Assembly (NCBI RefSeq): GCF_000002995.4
Contig: NW_025062475.1
Location: 3,944,528-4,008,527, forward strand
Direction of reading: 5' to 3'
From: Brugia malayi
Taxonomy: Eukaryota > Nematoda > Chromadorea > Rhabditida > Onchocercidae
DNA length: 64,000 nucleotides
Positions 51,293 through 63,821 of this stretch are shown in pieces (the first letter of the stretch is position 1; each line of letters opens with the position of its first letter). Position numbers and translations under genes: made by a program. The notes below the pieces were generated by a model. That model was not told the DNA's origin and searched no databases. It worked only from the letters and a program-made list of their open reading frames with translations.

Positions 51293-53899
51293 ATGTGCAA
51301 AGATGATGAAAATCGACATGTTACCAGTGCTGAGGAACCGTCGACACAAGTGATTCGGAAACCAAGGATATTGGCTCGACGAGTTTGGAAAAGATCCTCA
51401 AATACTCCAGATAGGATTGAAAGCGCGGTATGTTCCGTTTTATGATCAGTTTAGAATTTAAAAACTGCTGTGCTTGAAAGAATTTAAAAGAAAGCATAAG
51501 GTTTTTGCAGCCTTTGGATCCTAAACCATGTTCGACAGAGAAGGAAGAATTTGAAGAAATTAGAAATGAAGAAATAGATGACACTGAAGGCATATTCAGT
51601 TGTACTGGTAAACTTAAGTTTTATTACTTATAGTTTGTTTGTACATATCATAAAAACTGTTTAAAATGTTTTTATGTGTCTTAGAGAAATTATTATTCCA
51701 ATAGCTAAATAATCTGTTGTGATGAATTACAACATACTAAGTTGAAAGAGAAGTTTAGAGTCATATTTTTATTATCATTGTTACAGAAAGAGTTAAAAAA
51801 TTCTCTTCAAATTCTCTGTAATAGTTATACTTTTTAGCTCTCAGTGAAACACTTCGAAAAAACAAGCCGCTCCATGTCGCTGAACATGTCCCGGTCTTGT
51901 ACGATACTCAGCTGCGTATGCGTTTTGGTAATGAGGAAGATGTATCTGATCGTGTTCGCATGATTGGTGTCACTCTTGCCGAACGTGCCTTAAAAGCTTT
52001 GAGAACCGTATCAGGAAATGGACCACGTTTTCAAGTGAATTTTTAAGATTATTTTGCAGCAAAATCAACTATTGAATGTATATTTACATGATTAGGTTCT
52101 GGGAAGGATTTGACGGTTGACTTTATGAGATATTCATGTCTAGCATGCTAATCCAGTATATCATCATGTCACCACTAGGATTTGTAATTAATCAAATACT
52201 TCTGATGATTAGTTTCATTTTTATCTATTTCTCCCTTCATTTTCGATTTCCCTATTTCTGTCTTTTTTCAGTTTACGTTTCCCAAAGAGGCTGCAAAAGT
52301 CAACTTAAATTCAGCGGATGACCCAGCTAGTGTATCTCAGATATTAAGTGGTTCTCATCCAGTAGAGCAAGACAAGTGACCAACTTATTATTATTGTTTT
52401 CTCATTTCCATCCCATCTGAACTTCTCTGTTTTCATTTCTTTTTTAAAAAATTTGGAAGATTTTTTCAAGCGAATAACTTGCAGCCCATCTGCCTCATCT
52501 TCCGGAAAGTCTTCCCGAAGCCCTATCATTCTTCGGATCACAAGGACGAAATCCGGTAGCCGGAAAGCTTCTACGGATGTCCGTCGGCATACGAAACAAA
52601 AGGTGAGTCAGTGAAGGATTCTTCGATATCTGAGGTAATGCTATGAATTCTTTTTTCATCCATCTAATCAGGCATGTAACTTATTTGTTTCATGCAAAAC
52701 TCAGCTTATGTGCGGTTGACAGAAGCTGAGGGGAATATGAAATCTAAAGAAAAAAAAACTTGAGTCAAACTGGTGAAGCACTGCTGTTAACGATTAAGCA
52801 TTTTAAATGATCACTATCTGATCAGTTGCAGAGTGCAGAGTATGATTTGAATAAACCTTTATGTATTTTTAATAATATGGAAGTTTTTTTATTAATCAAA
52901 CTACCAAAAATTTAGGAATGTCGTAAAGAACAGAAAAAAGCGAATGTTGTAACGCGTAGGAAAAGGACAAAAGAATACGATTCCCCGAGCACATCGCTTG
53001 GATATAGGAGTTCTACCAATCAGACAAAAGATGATACCGAAGTGGCTGCTGAGAACCCTACTCCCGAAGAGAAAGCTGTTGTCGACCAGGTATATTTTCA
53101 TGTTGAATCTTTACCTCACTTGTCTCACTAGTACGAGAAATTAAAATTATTGGCAACTTTGAGATAAATTCAAGCATCAAAATTCATCTTTAATTAGTTG
53201 TCTAATGATTGATGTTGATGTTATCTAATGATTACATACCTACTTACTTGTTTATTTTAAGGTATTATTACTTTGTAGACAGTTCATCAGGTCTATAGAT
53301 TATGCTGATGCCAATTGGTATAGCAAACTTAAAAAGGCCGTAAGTACCTTTGTTCAATTAGCTTCTCTTTTTTCCTTAAAATTCGGTCAAAAAATTGTAG
53401 TAGTGATGTCGAATAGGGGAATCCATGTTGTGCAATGTCCTTTGTCTGTTTGTCATCATTAAAAACTCAATATACTGACTCCATCAAATAGTCTTTTCGA
53501 ATAGCGATCTTTGTATCTTTTATGTTTCTCGTACTGCGTCACTTTTCACGATATTGCAAAAGTTTTAGTGATTTATTTAGATATTTTGATTTTTAGATTT
53601 ATTTTCGATTACATCAGTTGGTGGAGAATATGAAGAATGCAATGTCAAACCGTAGGGAATTACGCGAACGTAATGAGGAACTTCGCAAATTGCATGATCA
53701 TCTCATTAAGCGTAAACAGATCACTGAGCTTCAACATGAATATCAAGAGGTCTCTAAATTTTCACGAATTTCCGTGGATTTTTGATTATGTATGAAATTT
53801 ATGGCATTTGTTTGAAAAATATTCGATGAAGATCACTTTCAGGTTCTTCCAGGTCCTAGCAGTGAAGGTTTGAGTTCTCAGCCACCAGAATGGTTTTAG
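51293..53899 (+). CDS. Unidentified basic coiled-coil protein (copy 3 carries the full gene)
   Basis: Nine exons, 370 aa with all phases closing: 51293-51427, 51511-51607, 51838-52034, 52272-52375, 52485-52602, 52916-53089, 53262-53339, 53597-53749, 53843-53899. The N-terminus is basic (RRVWKRSSNTPDRIES). The middle has PLHVAEHVPVLYDTQLRMRF and VRMIGVTLAERALKALR. A Ser/Arg/Lys-rich, apparently disordered stretch follows (SASSSGKSSRSP, VTRRKRTKEYDSPSTS). The C-terminal third is a probable coiled coil (WYSKLKKAIYFRLHQLVENM, RRELRERNEELRKLHDHL). The protein ends PPEWF. Composition suggests a nuclear or chromatin/spindle role, but that is only a guess; I do not recognise the family. Exons 1 and 2 belong to a unit present three times. 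Confidence 0.75.
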
Positions 53900-55304
53900 T
53901 TTTTGTTCAGTCAAAATGTCATGTGTTTTTTATTTACGTAAGTCTGATTTCAGTAACGAAAAGATTCCGAATTATAGGTGAAAAAGTAATGCTGTATATT
54001 TTAGCTCTCATGAATGCATGTTATCATTTAGAAAAGACAAATAACATCACTCCCTGACCATATAGTTTTTCTGAAAACTTCAAATTACATCTTCGTAACA
54101 AATGAAAAGTGTTATGAACGATTATAAAATTCTATATCAAGATGTTGTAGCATTATAGGAATATCTGTCATACAATTTGCTTATTTGTACAGTGTCTGAT
54201 ATTGAATATAAACTAGAATCTTTTTAGGATATAAGTAAATTTTAGATAAAATAGAAATAGTTCATCCATCCAAAATAAATTGAAGGATAGAGGTAGCAAA
54301 ATAATTTGTAGTGAAAGGTAAGATAATAAGAATGCTAGTGAAGAAACAATGCTTATCCGCACTTCGGCGGAGAGGAAGTATTAGAAACTTAAGCTGTTAC
54401 TTTACTCACATTTTTCACTTCCTTTTACAATTTATGCCATCTTGTCTTTTCCTGAAGAAAACTTACATGATACCTCATTATACCTCATTGCTGTGCTTTT
54501 AGATTTAACATTTCTACATCTTTCACCTCCCTTTATAAATTCCTTGCATAGTTTTTTTTTTATACTTCATTGTTATGTTAATTGTATCTCTGCAATCTAC
54601 CAAATCTTCTGTGTTTTATTCTTGTTAACACTGTCTTTCCCTCGATGATGATAATGTGAGAATTTGGAGTCTTTGATGGAATTTTTGATTTCTCATGTTA
54701 ACTTTTTGATATAGCACTATTATTATTGTTTTGAACTAACCGGTGTTTTTTCAGCTAATTTATACTTCGCTTTTAGTTTTTTGCTACTAGCATAGATTAG
54801 GAGAGGACTAGAAAATTTCTTAGGTTAAGAAAAAATCCTGAAATATTTTCTTGGGTTCTAATTCAAAATTTCATAGGACATTTAAGGTTTTTCGTTCCTA
54901 TCCTATCGCAGTGGAATACTGATCACTCTATCTTCCAACTTTTTTGTACAAAAAAAAAGAAAAAAAAATCGAAAGTTGATAGATTAAAGATACTTTTATC
55001 ATCAGCAAATAATATGTTTCATTATCTTGAACTTCACAAATCAGATCAATTATTTTACCATAACAAGACATGTCTAAACAATATGACAGTGTCGATCAGC
55101 GCGATCTGATGCCAAAACAAAGGGTCTAGGGACAAATAGGAAAGGTGATCAACAAAATCCGAAGGTCAACATTAATAATATGGGAGTGACGGGATTAAGA
55201 GCAGTAAAATTCTCTCAAACCATTTTTTACCCGAAAAATTTGACTTTCAAATTCCTAATATACCTGGAGCAAACAAACTTTAGCTATAGAGTCAAGAAAC
55301 TAAT
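53900..55304. other. Spacer between convergent genes
   Basis: 3' flanks of the coiled-coil gene (+) and mitochondrial EF-Tu (-). Open frames at 54311-54648 and 55180-55371 on the + strand lack family features; the last one overlaps the antisense of the EF-Tu final exon. Confidence 0.5.
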
Positions 55305-58300
55305 TTATTTCTGTGCACTTTCTTCAAAAAGTTTTGAAACTGACATATCCTGCTTGGGACTGTTCGAATAATCAGGTTTCAACCTTTTCTCCATTTGCTC
55401 ACCATATGGATTGAAGCCAAGTCGTTCCATTTCAGCCTGCAATTAGTGCAATACACTTGTGAAAGGGTAGCAATTTTGCTAAGATAATAATCTTAGAACA
55501 TGATGGGAAGGTAACACTTGACAAAAGAAAATGCAAACCTTCATCGCCATTCTCATAGTCTTCTTATCTTTTTCAGCTTCTGTTCGTGGTGGATGGAGTT
55601 TAGTAAAAACGCCAGTTCCAATTGTAACTGGATCCTTACGAATTGTAAACCTTTGTTGTGGTTCGATAAACTGAACTGTATTCATATACAACTCAACCCT
55701 GAAATATAAGGGAAGAGTAACACATCGATTCTTCTTCTTAAAAGCAAAGACTCTTAAATTGTAAAGAATAAACAGTGTTATCCAATAAATGGAAGATATG
55801 AAACTTGGAAAAAGATAAACATACTCTCCAACTTCTCCGGGCATGATGAAGTCTTTGCCTTTGATTTTGATTATTACTCCGCAATCCCACGTTAGCGAAA
55901 ATAGATGTTCCGTGAAATAGTTTGCAACTGGTGTCTTCGCACCTCCTTCTTCTGGTTTCAGTATGTACAACTGAAATGAAAGAAATAAATGAACAAAATA
56001 AAATGAGTAAGGCATAATACCAACAATAACAAACTTTCCGACAGAACTCTTGGAAATGCTATATTAGTTTTGACCAAAAATTTTCAAAACTATTCCATTA
56101 ATTCGGTTGGGAAACAAATATTGGAAGTTTGAAATCGTAACATAACTCATAACCTGAGCTTCTACTTTATCAGTAGGAACATGTTTATGCCCTTGGGGTA
56201 GAAGTACGCTGCCACGTCGTACCGCTTTACTTTCCACACCTCTCAGTAAAACTCCAAGCTGGTCACCAGGTTCCGCCACGTCTAGCGATTTCTTGAATGT
56301 TTCAAGACCTAAAAAATCAGATGCATTTAAAAGCAAAAGGCTGAAATTACATAAAAACAACAGTAACAAAAGTTATAATGACGAATCAAAATTACTTACT
56401 GGAAACTACCGACTTGACCGGTTCTTTTCCTCCACCAACTAATTCCACTTTGTCTCCTCTTTTCAACGAACCTCTTTCCAGTTTGCCAGTTATAACAGTA
56501 CCACGGCCTAAAGTTTTATTTAAAGTGAACTCACCAATTATTTTGTCGTAAAGCAATGTAATAAGACTATAGATGAATTTAAATGGAAAATTCAAAAAAA
56601 GTGGTTTACGAGAAATGAAAAATAAGTGAATTAAGAAAAAAATGCCAACGCTTTTTTTAATCATGTTAATATAAAGAAACAACTAGATCCATTCTATCAT
56701 TTGATGAAATGTATCAATGGAAAAACAGTTACCTTTGATTGCATAAACATGTTCGGCCGGGAACATAACTTCTGTATTCTGATGGCGTTCTGGAATAATG
56801 AATGAGTTGTCAAGAACATCTAGAAGTTTCCAGATTGATTCTTCCCCTATTTCTGGATTCTTTCCTTCTAAAGCACAAAGCGCTGAACCAAAAACAACCT
56901 GTAATTACTCTTTATGCTAATATGGATTGGTAAAAAGTCACTGTAATTGTTCAATCACTAAATAATGCTTTCATTCAAAAATTTACATTTCTCAAGGAGA
57001 TTTAGAACGCTTAAATTTATTCCACAACTGACAGAAAATAGCAAATACCACTTCCTCTATAATTACATAACATAAAAGTTCATAAAAGCTGTAATGAAAA
57101 CCCTCAATAAAAACTTGACAATTATTCCAAAAAATGTAGAAAATAACCGGTGAATCAGATGGATAACTGAGTTCCGAAAGAAGTTCACGCATCTCCATTT
57201 CAACTAATTCGTGTGTTTCTTTGTCCGGCACTTCGTCTATTTTATTCAGATATACAACAATATTTTCCAGAGGAATACCAACTTGTCGAGCCAACAATAA
57301 ATGTTCCCGAGTCTGTAAAAAATCATTAGCATATAGAGAAGACTGATTTTTCCAATACTGAGTGTCTAATCATTTTTGAGAAGTGAAAAAAATTGCTTCG
57401 TAAAAGCCAATTACAATAAACTAAAAGCTAACCTGTGGCATAGCTCCATCAGTGGCAGCTACCACTAAAATGGCGCCTTCCATTTGGGCAGTTCCCGTAA
57501 TCATATTTTTGATATAATCTGCATGACCTGGACAATCGATGTGAGCGTAATGCCGTTTCTCTGTTTCGTATTCCAAATGGAATGCATTAATAGTTATGCC
57601 TGAAATCAAAAATACATTCAAATCATTTTCATGTCTCTCACAATTCTCTATTTTAGTTAAGAAAACAGATTTGTTTCAGTTTCTTTGAAGTGTTAACTGT
57701 AATCAGAGATGCGATTCGGAATATGCGGCAAGCCTACAAAAGATAGCAGACGAGATTACAGATAAGGAATCCAGAAATGTGCATGCACTTCAAATGGAAC
57801 ATTTAAGCAGGAGAAAATGGAAACGGAGGCAAGATTCCGGTTTGATCAAACAGAAGTGTTCGCAGTATATCTAAATGCAACAAACCACGAGCTTTTTCCT
57901 CAGGTGCATTGTCGATTTCATCGTACTTTCTATATTTTGCGCCTTTTTTTGTCGCCAGAACTGGAAAACTTTGACGAATTTAAACGTGAGCTATTTAAAA
58001 TGCAACATTTAAATGAAGACATTAAAAAAAAAAAACCAAACCTTTAGTAATAGCCGAAGAGAGTGTTGTTTTGCCGTGGTCCACGTGTCCAATGGTACCA
58101 ACATTGAGATGAGGCTTTGTCCTCTTGTACACTTGCTTTGCTCCCGGAACAGCAAGGCATCGGGCATGTTTTAGTTGGGCTAATTTCGTCAGAAAATTCT
58201 CACGAAAACCTCCTGCAGCATTTACCATCTCTGTAATGTGACAATCACATTTACCACCAAAAACGAAAATTGAACAAAATTTAGTTATAAAAATCTAACA

Positions 58301-58559
58301 GTGCTATTTTATCTTCCCATAAATTTCATCTATTTCCATTCTATCAACCGTTCATTTCCTATTTTTAACAAAAAATGGAAAATATATGAAAGAAAAAAAG
58401 GGGAAAAAACATTCCCTAAGATTATTCATTTATTTCATTTAAAAGAATGTATAGAATATCTCAAAAAGCTAACAATTAATTAAACTTAGAAAAGAGAAAA
58501 TGTAAATACTTACTGGGGCTTGCTAGCATAGATCGATGACATGCTGAGTACACCAACAT
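55305..58559 (-). CDS. tufm-1: Mitochondrial elongation factor Tu with C-terminal extension (EF-Tu1 type)
   Basis: Eleven-exon gene of 502 aa that delivers aminoacyl-tRNA to mitochondrial ribosomes. Exons: 58514-58559, 58042-58230, 57886-57960, 57433-57599, 57148-57312, 56733-56898, 56400-56507, 56154-56308, 55825-55970, 55539-55698, 55305-55436. The basic N-terminus is a presequence. GTPase motifs: GHVDHGKT (G1), ARGITI (G2), DCPGH (G3), NKID (G4), GSAL (G5). Domain 2 has [18 protein letters not shown] and domain 3 has [20 protein letters not shown]. After GTGVFTKL about 62 further residues follow, ending KLFEESAQK. Such an extension is known in nematode EF-Tu1, where it helps bind T-arm-less tRNAs (established for C. 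elegans). The first intron splits the presequence. Confidence 0.96.
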
Positions 58560-58862
58560 AATTTATTCCACAGAGCCTGAGAATCGCTTATCAGCAGCCT
58601 AACAAAATTGAAAGTAAAGTGAAACAAGTCAAATCACGAAGAGTGGCCGTTCCAGTTTATATAATCGGGCAAAAGAAGCCTTATAATTAAGTTACTCGAA
58701 TTATAGTTAGGGCGGGGAAATGAATTGCTGAGTTTTTTGGTGATAAGTGATAAGATATGATAAGAACTCATGTAATTCAGTATAATGATATTTCTGTTGA
58801 CAAATTATTCCTTGCATATTGACAACCTGAATTATTAATTTGTTAGTCTACCGTGTTGTCCT

Positions 58863-58897
<35 letters not shown>

Positions 58898-59026
58898 GGA
58901 CTTTTGATTAGATTTTATATTTGTTAATAATTCTATTATATCCATTAATATCTTAATTATTTGTCATTATTTGAAAGTTTTTTTTAGATAATAATTGTGC
59001 CTAATTTCAGATTGTATTAAGAAGCA
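58560..59026. other. Divergent spacer between EF-Tu and DDRGK1
   Basis: 467 bp between start codons of two oppositely oriented genes, so it should hold both promoters. It includes a 29-base T run (58866-58894) and GATAAG motifs near 58741-58760. An AATTTCAG at about 59004-59011, just before the DDRGK1 start at 59027, would suit spliced-leader addition. Confidence 0.6.
58866..58894. repeat. T homopolymer (29 bases)
   Basis: The longest homopolymer noticed in the window, in the divergent EF-Tu/DDRGK1 spacer. Its length may be inexact in any assembly. Confidence 0.85.
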
Positions 59027-61392
59027 ATGGTAGAATTGGATTACTTATTTTTGGGATCTGTTGGTTTCTTAACGATAGCGCTAATGCTTATCATACTGCG
59101 CATTATTAAATTATATTTTGATGAGAAACAAGCTCGAAAGCGTAAAGAAGCATTAAGCGCAATGGCAGCTGACGAGCATGCTGCAAGAAATGAGCGTGAT
59201 GTTGTTGGTAAAATTTAGATTAATGTATATAGTTCAGTAAGATTGATCTGAGAAATGCCAAAAGTTATAGCATCCTATTTAATTAATTTGAAATTGCAGA
59301 TAAGATGGTTTTAGAGTAATTCCTCATACGATTTTAAAATATTTGCTATCAAGCTTTTCAGTTCAGTTTATAATATTTTATTTTTATAATTATCAAAAAA
59401 TGGTGAGTATTTATTAATTTAAAAATGATGAGTATTTATTTATTTAATTATAATAAATAAGCAACAGGAAATTGCAGTGGTTGGTGGACGACGAGTACAA
59501 ACAGCACGTCGAAGAGTGCGACACAATGTAGATGATGGTAATAATGATGATATGGGTTTCGTAAGAAATGCTATCGACCAAAATGGTGATATTTCTGAGC
59601 AGGGTAATTCTATCATTTAATTAGTTAACAAGTAACCTCTGATAAGTGAGAATAATTGTGATTAGATAATATATATTGCATTCTGATGCACTGATGTTCG
59701 AGCGGAAATTCATTAACTTTTTTAGCTATTTGTTGGTTTGAATCTGTCGACTGATTAATTTCAGCGAGATGATAATTTTTAAACTGTAGGATAAAAAGAC
59801 AGCGAAATTTATGCAGTAATTACAGAAGATTTGCCATCAGCTGATCTAGCCAGAGATGAGCATTTTGGCAAAAAGAAGTTGGCGAAACTTCAAGCTAAAG
59901 AAGAACGACGGAAACAAAGAGAAGCTGTAAGCTTGTTTGGTTCTATTCATAGAATGACATTACCAAATTTCGTCTTTTTTAATTAATTTATTTTTTTTTC
60001 AATTTCTTAATATTTCCGGTTTTTTATTTCTATGTAGGAATTGTTGGAGCGAGAAGAACGAAAGAAATTGGAGCAGGAAAAAGAAAAACGCCTGCAGAAA
60101 GAACGTGAAAAACAAATGGAACAAGAGGAAGAGGAACGTAAAAGGAAATGTCGGGAAAGAGAAGAACGTGAGAAACGAGAGGAAGAGGAATATAAAAAGG
60201 TTTATCTAATTATGTAATTTTGATATTGACAATCAATTTTAAAAGATAAAAAATTTTGACTAAAACTTGTTTAACGGGTCATATTCTCCAGCTTCGAGAA
60301 ACGTTTGCTGTTGATGAAGAAGGATTTGACCAAACTGATGGAGAGGAATCACAGAATCTTCTACGCGATTTCGTTGAGTATGTTCGAAAAACTAAAGTTC
60401 GTCATCTGAAGTTCTTTTTCCAAGTTAAATTATGCATTAATTCAGTGTAACACAACTGCCATATTGGAGATAAGGTATTTTAGAGTTTAGATAGAACGAG
60501 ATAAAGTATTTTAGATGATTCTCATAATTTAATAAAATATGACACCAGACTTCATAATGACAGTGTGATTGTTAATAGAAAATGTTAAATATGAATAGTT
60601 CATTCATCGTTATTTTGGGTTTTTAGATTTCTTAGATATTAATATCGTGAACTTAGCAATATGATGACTGAGGGAATTGTCATTCAGTTGCATGGGATGG
60701 AATGAAAAAATGTCTAAACAAGGAATTTATGGTGTTATTATTCTACATCTAATACTTTGGAGAATATTGTTGTCTTTACAGGTTGTTAATATAGACGAAT
60801 TAGGTGCTCATTTCAATCTGCGCACAGAAGATGCGGTGGACCGACTTAACTTTTTGGTAGGCAATGGCACTTTGACAGGAATAATGGACGATCGCGGGAA
60901 ATTCATTCATATTACTTCAGAAGAACTTCAAGCCGGTTAGTAAATACTTCATTTTAATTTTGTAATTTATTAATACTGAAAATTTCTATGTGAAAAAATC
61001 TTAAATCTTGTTTTACATCCAAACATTTTGCAACTTTTGCTTTTTTAGTCGAAAATAAAATATTTGGATTGTAGTCAAAAATTATTTGTTAATGAATAAA
61101 ACTGAAGTAAACCATTCTTCTAGTTTTTATCTGAGATTAGGCATTTAGCAACGATAGTACTTTACAACTTAGTCAAGCTGATGCATTTTTATGGCCATAT
61201 TTTGGCACCGAAACGTAGAAATTTAAATTTACAAATATTTCATATCGTTTTATCAGGCTGTTATTTCCAGTTGCAAAATTTATCAACCAGCGTGGTCGAG
61301 TGTCGAAAGCAGAATTGATTGAGTATAGTAATAAATTAATTGCCTTAGAATCACGGTGTGTGGAACATGTATCAGAATTGACAGCCGCATGA
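59027..61392 (+). CDS. DDRGK1: DDRGK1 / UFBP1, UFM1-pathway ER adaptor
   Basis: Seven-exon gene of 325 aa: 59027-59207, 59478-59603, 59799-59926, 60038-60199, 60292-60396, 60782-60935, 61271-61392. DDRGK1 anchors the UFM1 E3 ligase to the ER membrane and takes part in ER-stress and ribosome ufmylation. An N-terminal signal anchor (FLGSVGFLTIALMLIILRII, about residues 8-27) is followed by a basic stretch (GGRRVQTARRRVRHN). Then come SADLARDEHFGKKK, a long charged helix (LLEREERKKLEQEKEKRLQK) and a C-terminal winged-helix/PCI-like domain with VNIDELGAHFNLRTEDAV and the eponymous DDRGK inside GIMDDRGKFIHIT. Exon 3 must start at 59799 because the earlier AG would add a stop. AATAAA is at 61457. 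Confidence 0.95.
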
Positions 61393-62751
61393 AGTATTCT
61401 TTAACTGCTGGCTATTTAAAACATTGTGTTTTTATCGGTTTTTTTAATTTCTTCAAAATAAATTAGTTTTTCGATTTTATCAAGTATAGTGAGCACGAAT
61501 GTCTGAAAAATAATTTAAGAGCTTGAATTTCATTTAATTTCATTTTGGAGCCATGCAGAAATGAATATAAAACGATTGTATTAAGGAAGATGAATTTATA
61601 GTATTTACATTTGCAACAAAAATTGCAAAAATTGATACTATAAATTTTGCATTTAAACATTTACAGACACATATCTGTTAGACTTTTCGCTAAAGAGAAA
61701 ATGTCCTGAAGCATGTAAAGTAACATGAAATTAAACTGTTCCCTTGCTCACTGCTAAAATTAAGTAACCAAATATATTGCAATGGTACGTACTATCCGGT
61801 TGAGTGCCGACATCTGTGTAGTAACGGTGTCTTTATTATGAAGATCCAATTATACAGGTACGGCCAGTTTTTGAAAGGTGGAAGTTATAAATAGTAAAAA
61901 GGATAAGAAACATAGTATCAAAACATGGTTAAAGTTTGTATGTATATGATTACCATATTTGTATATGTCATGCTATGTAAATCCCTATATTGGCTGGCAA
62001 ATAATCATAAATTGTTCGTATGGTTTTTCGACAATTTCATTGATATCCATACTCATCTTCTTGTATGTTGTATATTGCAATGTATTATGAATACTGTGCG
62101 CAGCAAATTTATCCATATCTGTTTATTTTGTTCGGGTTCTGTTTTAGTTCTTGCTAATATCTAAGCAGGTGTTTGAATCTAATAATTTTGAAATCATTTT
62201 CACTATGTCGCCTATCACTATTGCTATAGGTATGTATTGCATATTTTGAATCTGAATGAAGGATGCACTAAACACATTGTGCGAATGGCTTTTAACTGCA
62301 TTGTTTTAATATGTGCATATCATAATCAGATAGTTATCCCATCTTTCAGCGGTGATGGTTTGCGAACATATGTGCCCTTTTTTTTTTTTGAAAGTCTGTA
62401 CTTTCACATCGTTTACTTTAATTTGCTTTCTAAAGACTATCAGAAACTTTTATTTTCTCAAAATAAAACAAGAGATGTAAGAAGCGCATATAAGAGACTA
62501 CAAAAGTTGTTTTAGAGAGCTTCAGTAACAGAACAGGGACTTGCGGGCGGGTAAGGTTGCCAAATTAGACATGTGAACTGGCAAGTCTTTACTTAAGTTC
62601 AAGCTGGCTGTGCTATCCATTACGGTATCGCTAGCAAGAAATTCTTATTTCAAATTTTCTTCCTTGTTAATGTTCTTTCTTTTTTTTTGTTTGATATTAT
62701 TAATGAATAGCGGGAAAGAAACAACGGAACAAGAACAGAAAAAGCAAGCTT
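61393..62751. other. Spacer between convergent DDRGK1 and RNPS1-like genes
   Basis: No exon recognised. Two + strand frames, 61925-62164 (hydrophobic, Met-initiated) and 62237-62515, have no family features, and no splice pair or shared frame links them. AATAAA of DDRGK1 is at 61457. Confidence 0.45.
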
Positions 62752-63821
62752 TTAAGAGCGGCTGCGTCGACGTCGCGGACTACGGCTTCGAGATCGATTG
62801 AACCGACTTGGTCCCAGTGGCACCATATTCCCACCAGTTCCGTGTGCACGAGGTGGACTGCGGTATCTACGTGGTGATAGACCACGAAAACTAAATTTAA
62901 AAAAAAGAAAAAAACCAGAATAAATAAAGTATAAAAACTATGGAAGTTCAACTTTCCCAGTAAAGTCCAAACCATAAGACTGCTTAGTTACTTGCTAGAA
63001 CTACAGCAAGTGGATTAATCTATTGAATTCATCAAATTGATATTTTCGACCAATTACCCTTGATCAAACAATAAGCGGCAGTATCTTTTTCATTTTCGTG
63101 AAATTTCCGGGGATTTCATTCTCTCAAAACATACCAAAAAATTCTATGTTTTGAAAACATCATTGTTACTCTTCCTAAATTATGAAATTTCAGATGACTT
63201 AAAACACTGAGACGTCTTTCTCTTTCCAAACATTCAATGAATAGTAATAAAGAAAAGATTTACCGTAGTGGTGAAAGCGGGCGCCTTCCACTTCCATTAA
63301 GCGTGGAACGAGGTGGGTGTGTTAGTTCGCAAGTGACTTCCTGGCCATCAATCTGTCCACCGTCCATGTGTTTCAAAGCTTTCTCTGCATCTTCCGGTTG
63401 CTCGAATTCTACATAACCATAACCTTAAAGTATATTAATGCAGGCATTATGCAAAACAACCATATTTAACCTAATAAAGAATAAGAATGGACAAGAAATC
63501 TCTACAGAAGAACTCATCTCTTCAACAGGAATAGTACGTTACCGACCAAGTACACGACTCTACTGCGCCACTTATAACCTTGAGTTTGAATATCTTTAAG
63601 GAAAAATTATGCCAAAATTGAATTAAAATGTGATATAAATATGAAAGAAAGCAAAAACCTCTGCCAAGATGTGTATGTTGTCGATCCATAGGTAGTTCGC
63701 AGCTTCTTAAAGCTCCATACACACTAAAAATTTCCGACAAGTGTTCCTTTGTAACATTGCGACTCAAATTACGCACACACAGACGACGGGGTGGTGGTGT
63801 TGCTTTGCGGACTGGACTCGC
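62752..63821 (-). CDS. RNPS1: RNPS1-like SR-related RRM protein, 3' part
   Basis: Three exons of a gene whose 5' end lies beyond the right edge: 63659-63821, 63264-63423, 62752-62890. They encode one RNA recognition motif: RRLCVRNLSRNVTKEHLSEI, FSVYGALRSCELPMDRQ, then YGYVEFEQPEDAEKAL and KHMDGGQIDGQEVTCEL. RNVTKxH and KHMDGGQIDGQE are characteristic of RNPS1, an exon-junction-complex peripheral factor that activates splicing and nonsense-mediated decay. After the RRM comes a Pro/Arg-rich region and a short RS tail (RSRSRSPRRRRSRS-stop) that is shorter than in vertebrates. The N-terminal Ser-rich domain typical of RNPS1 is expected upstream, outside the window. No exon was identified in 63822-64000. 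Confidence 0.9.

Noticed and set aside
61925..62515. Two + strand open frames, one hydrophobic, as possible small membrane proteins
   Set aside because: Different frames, no splice pair, no family features, and sited in the 3' flank of two converging genes.
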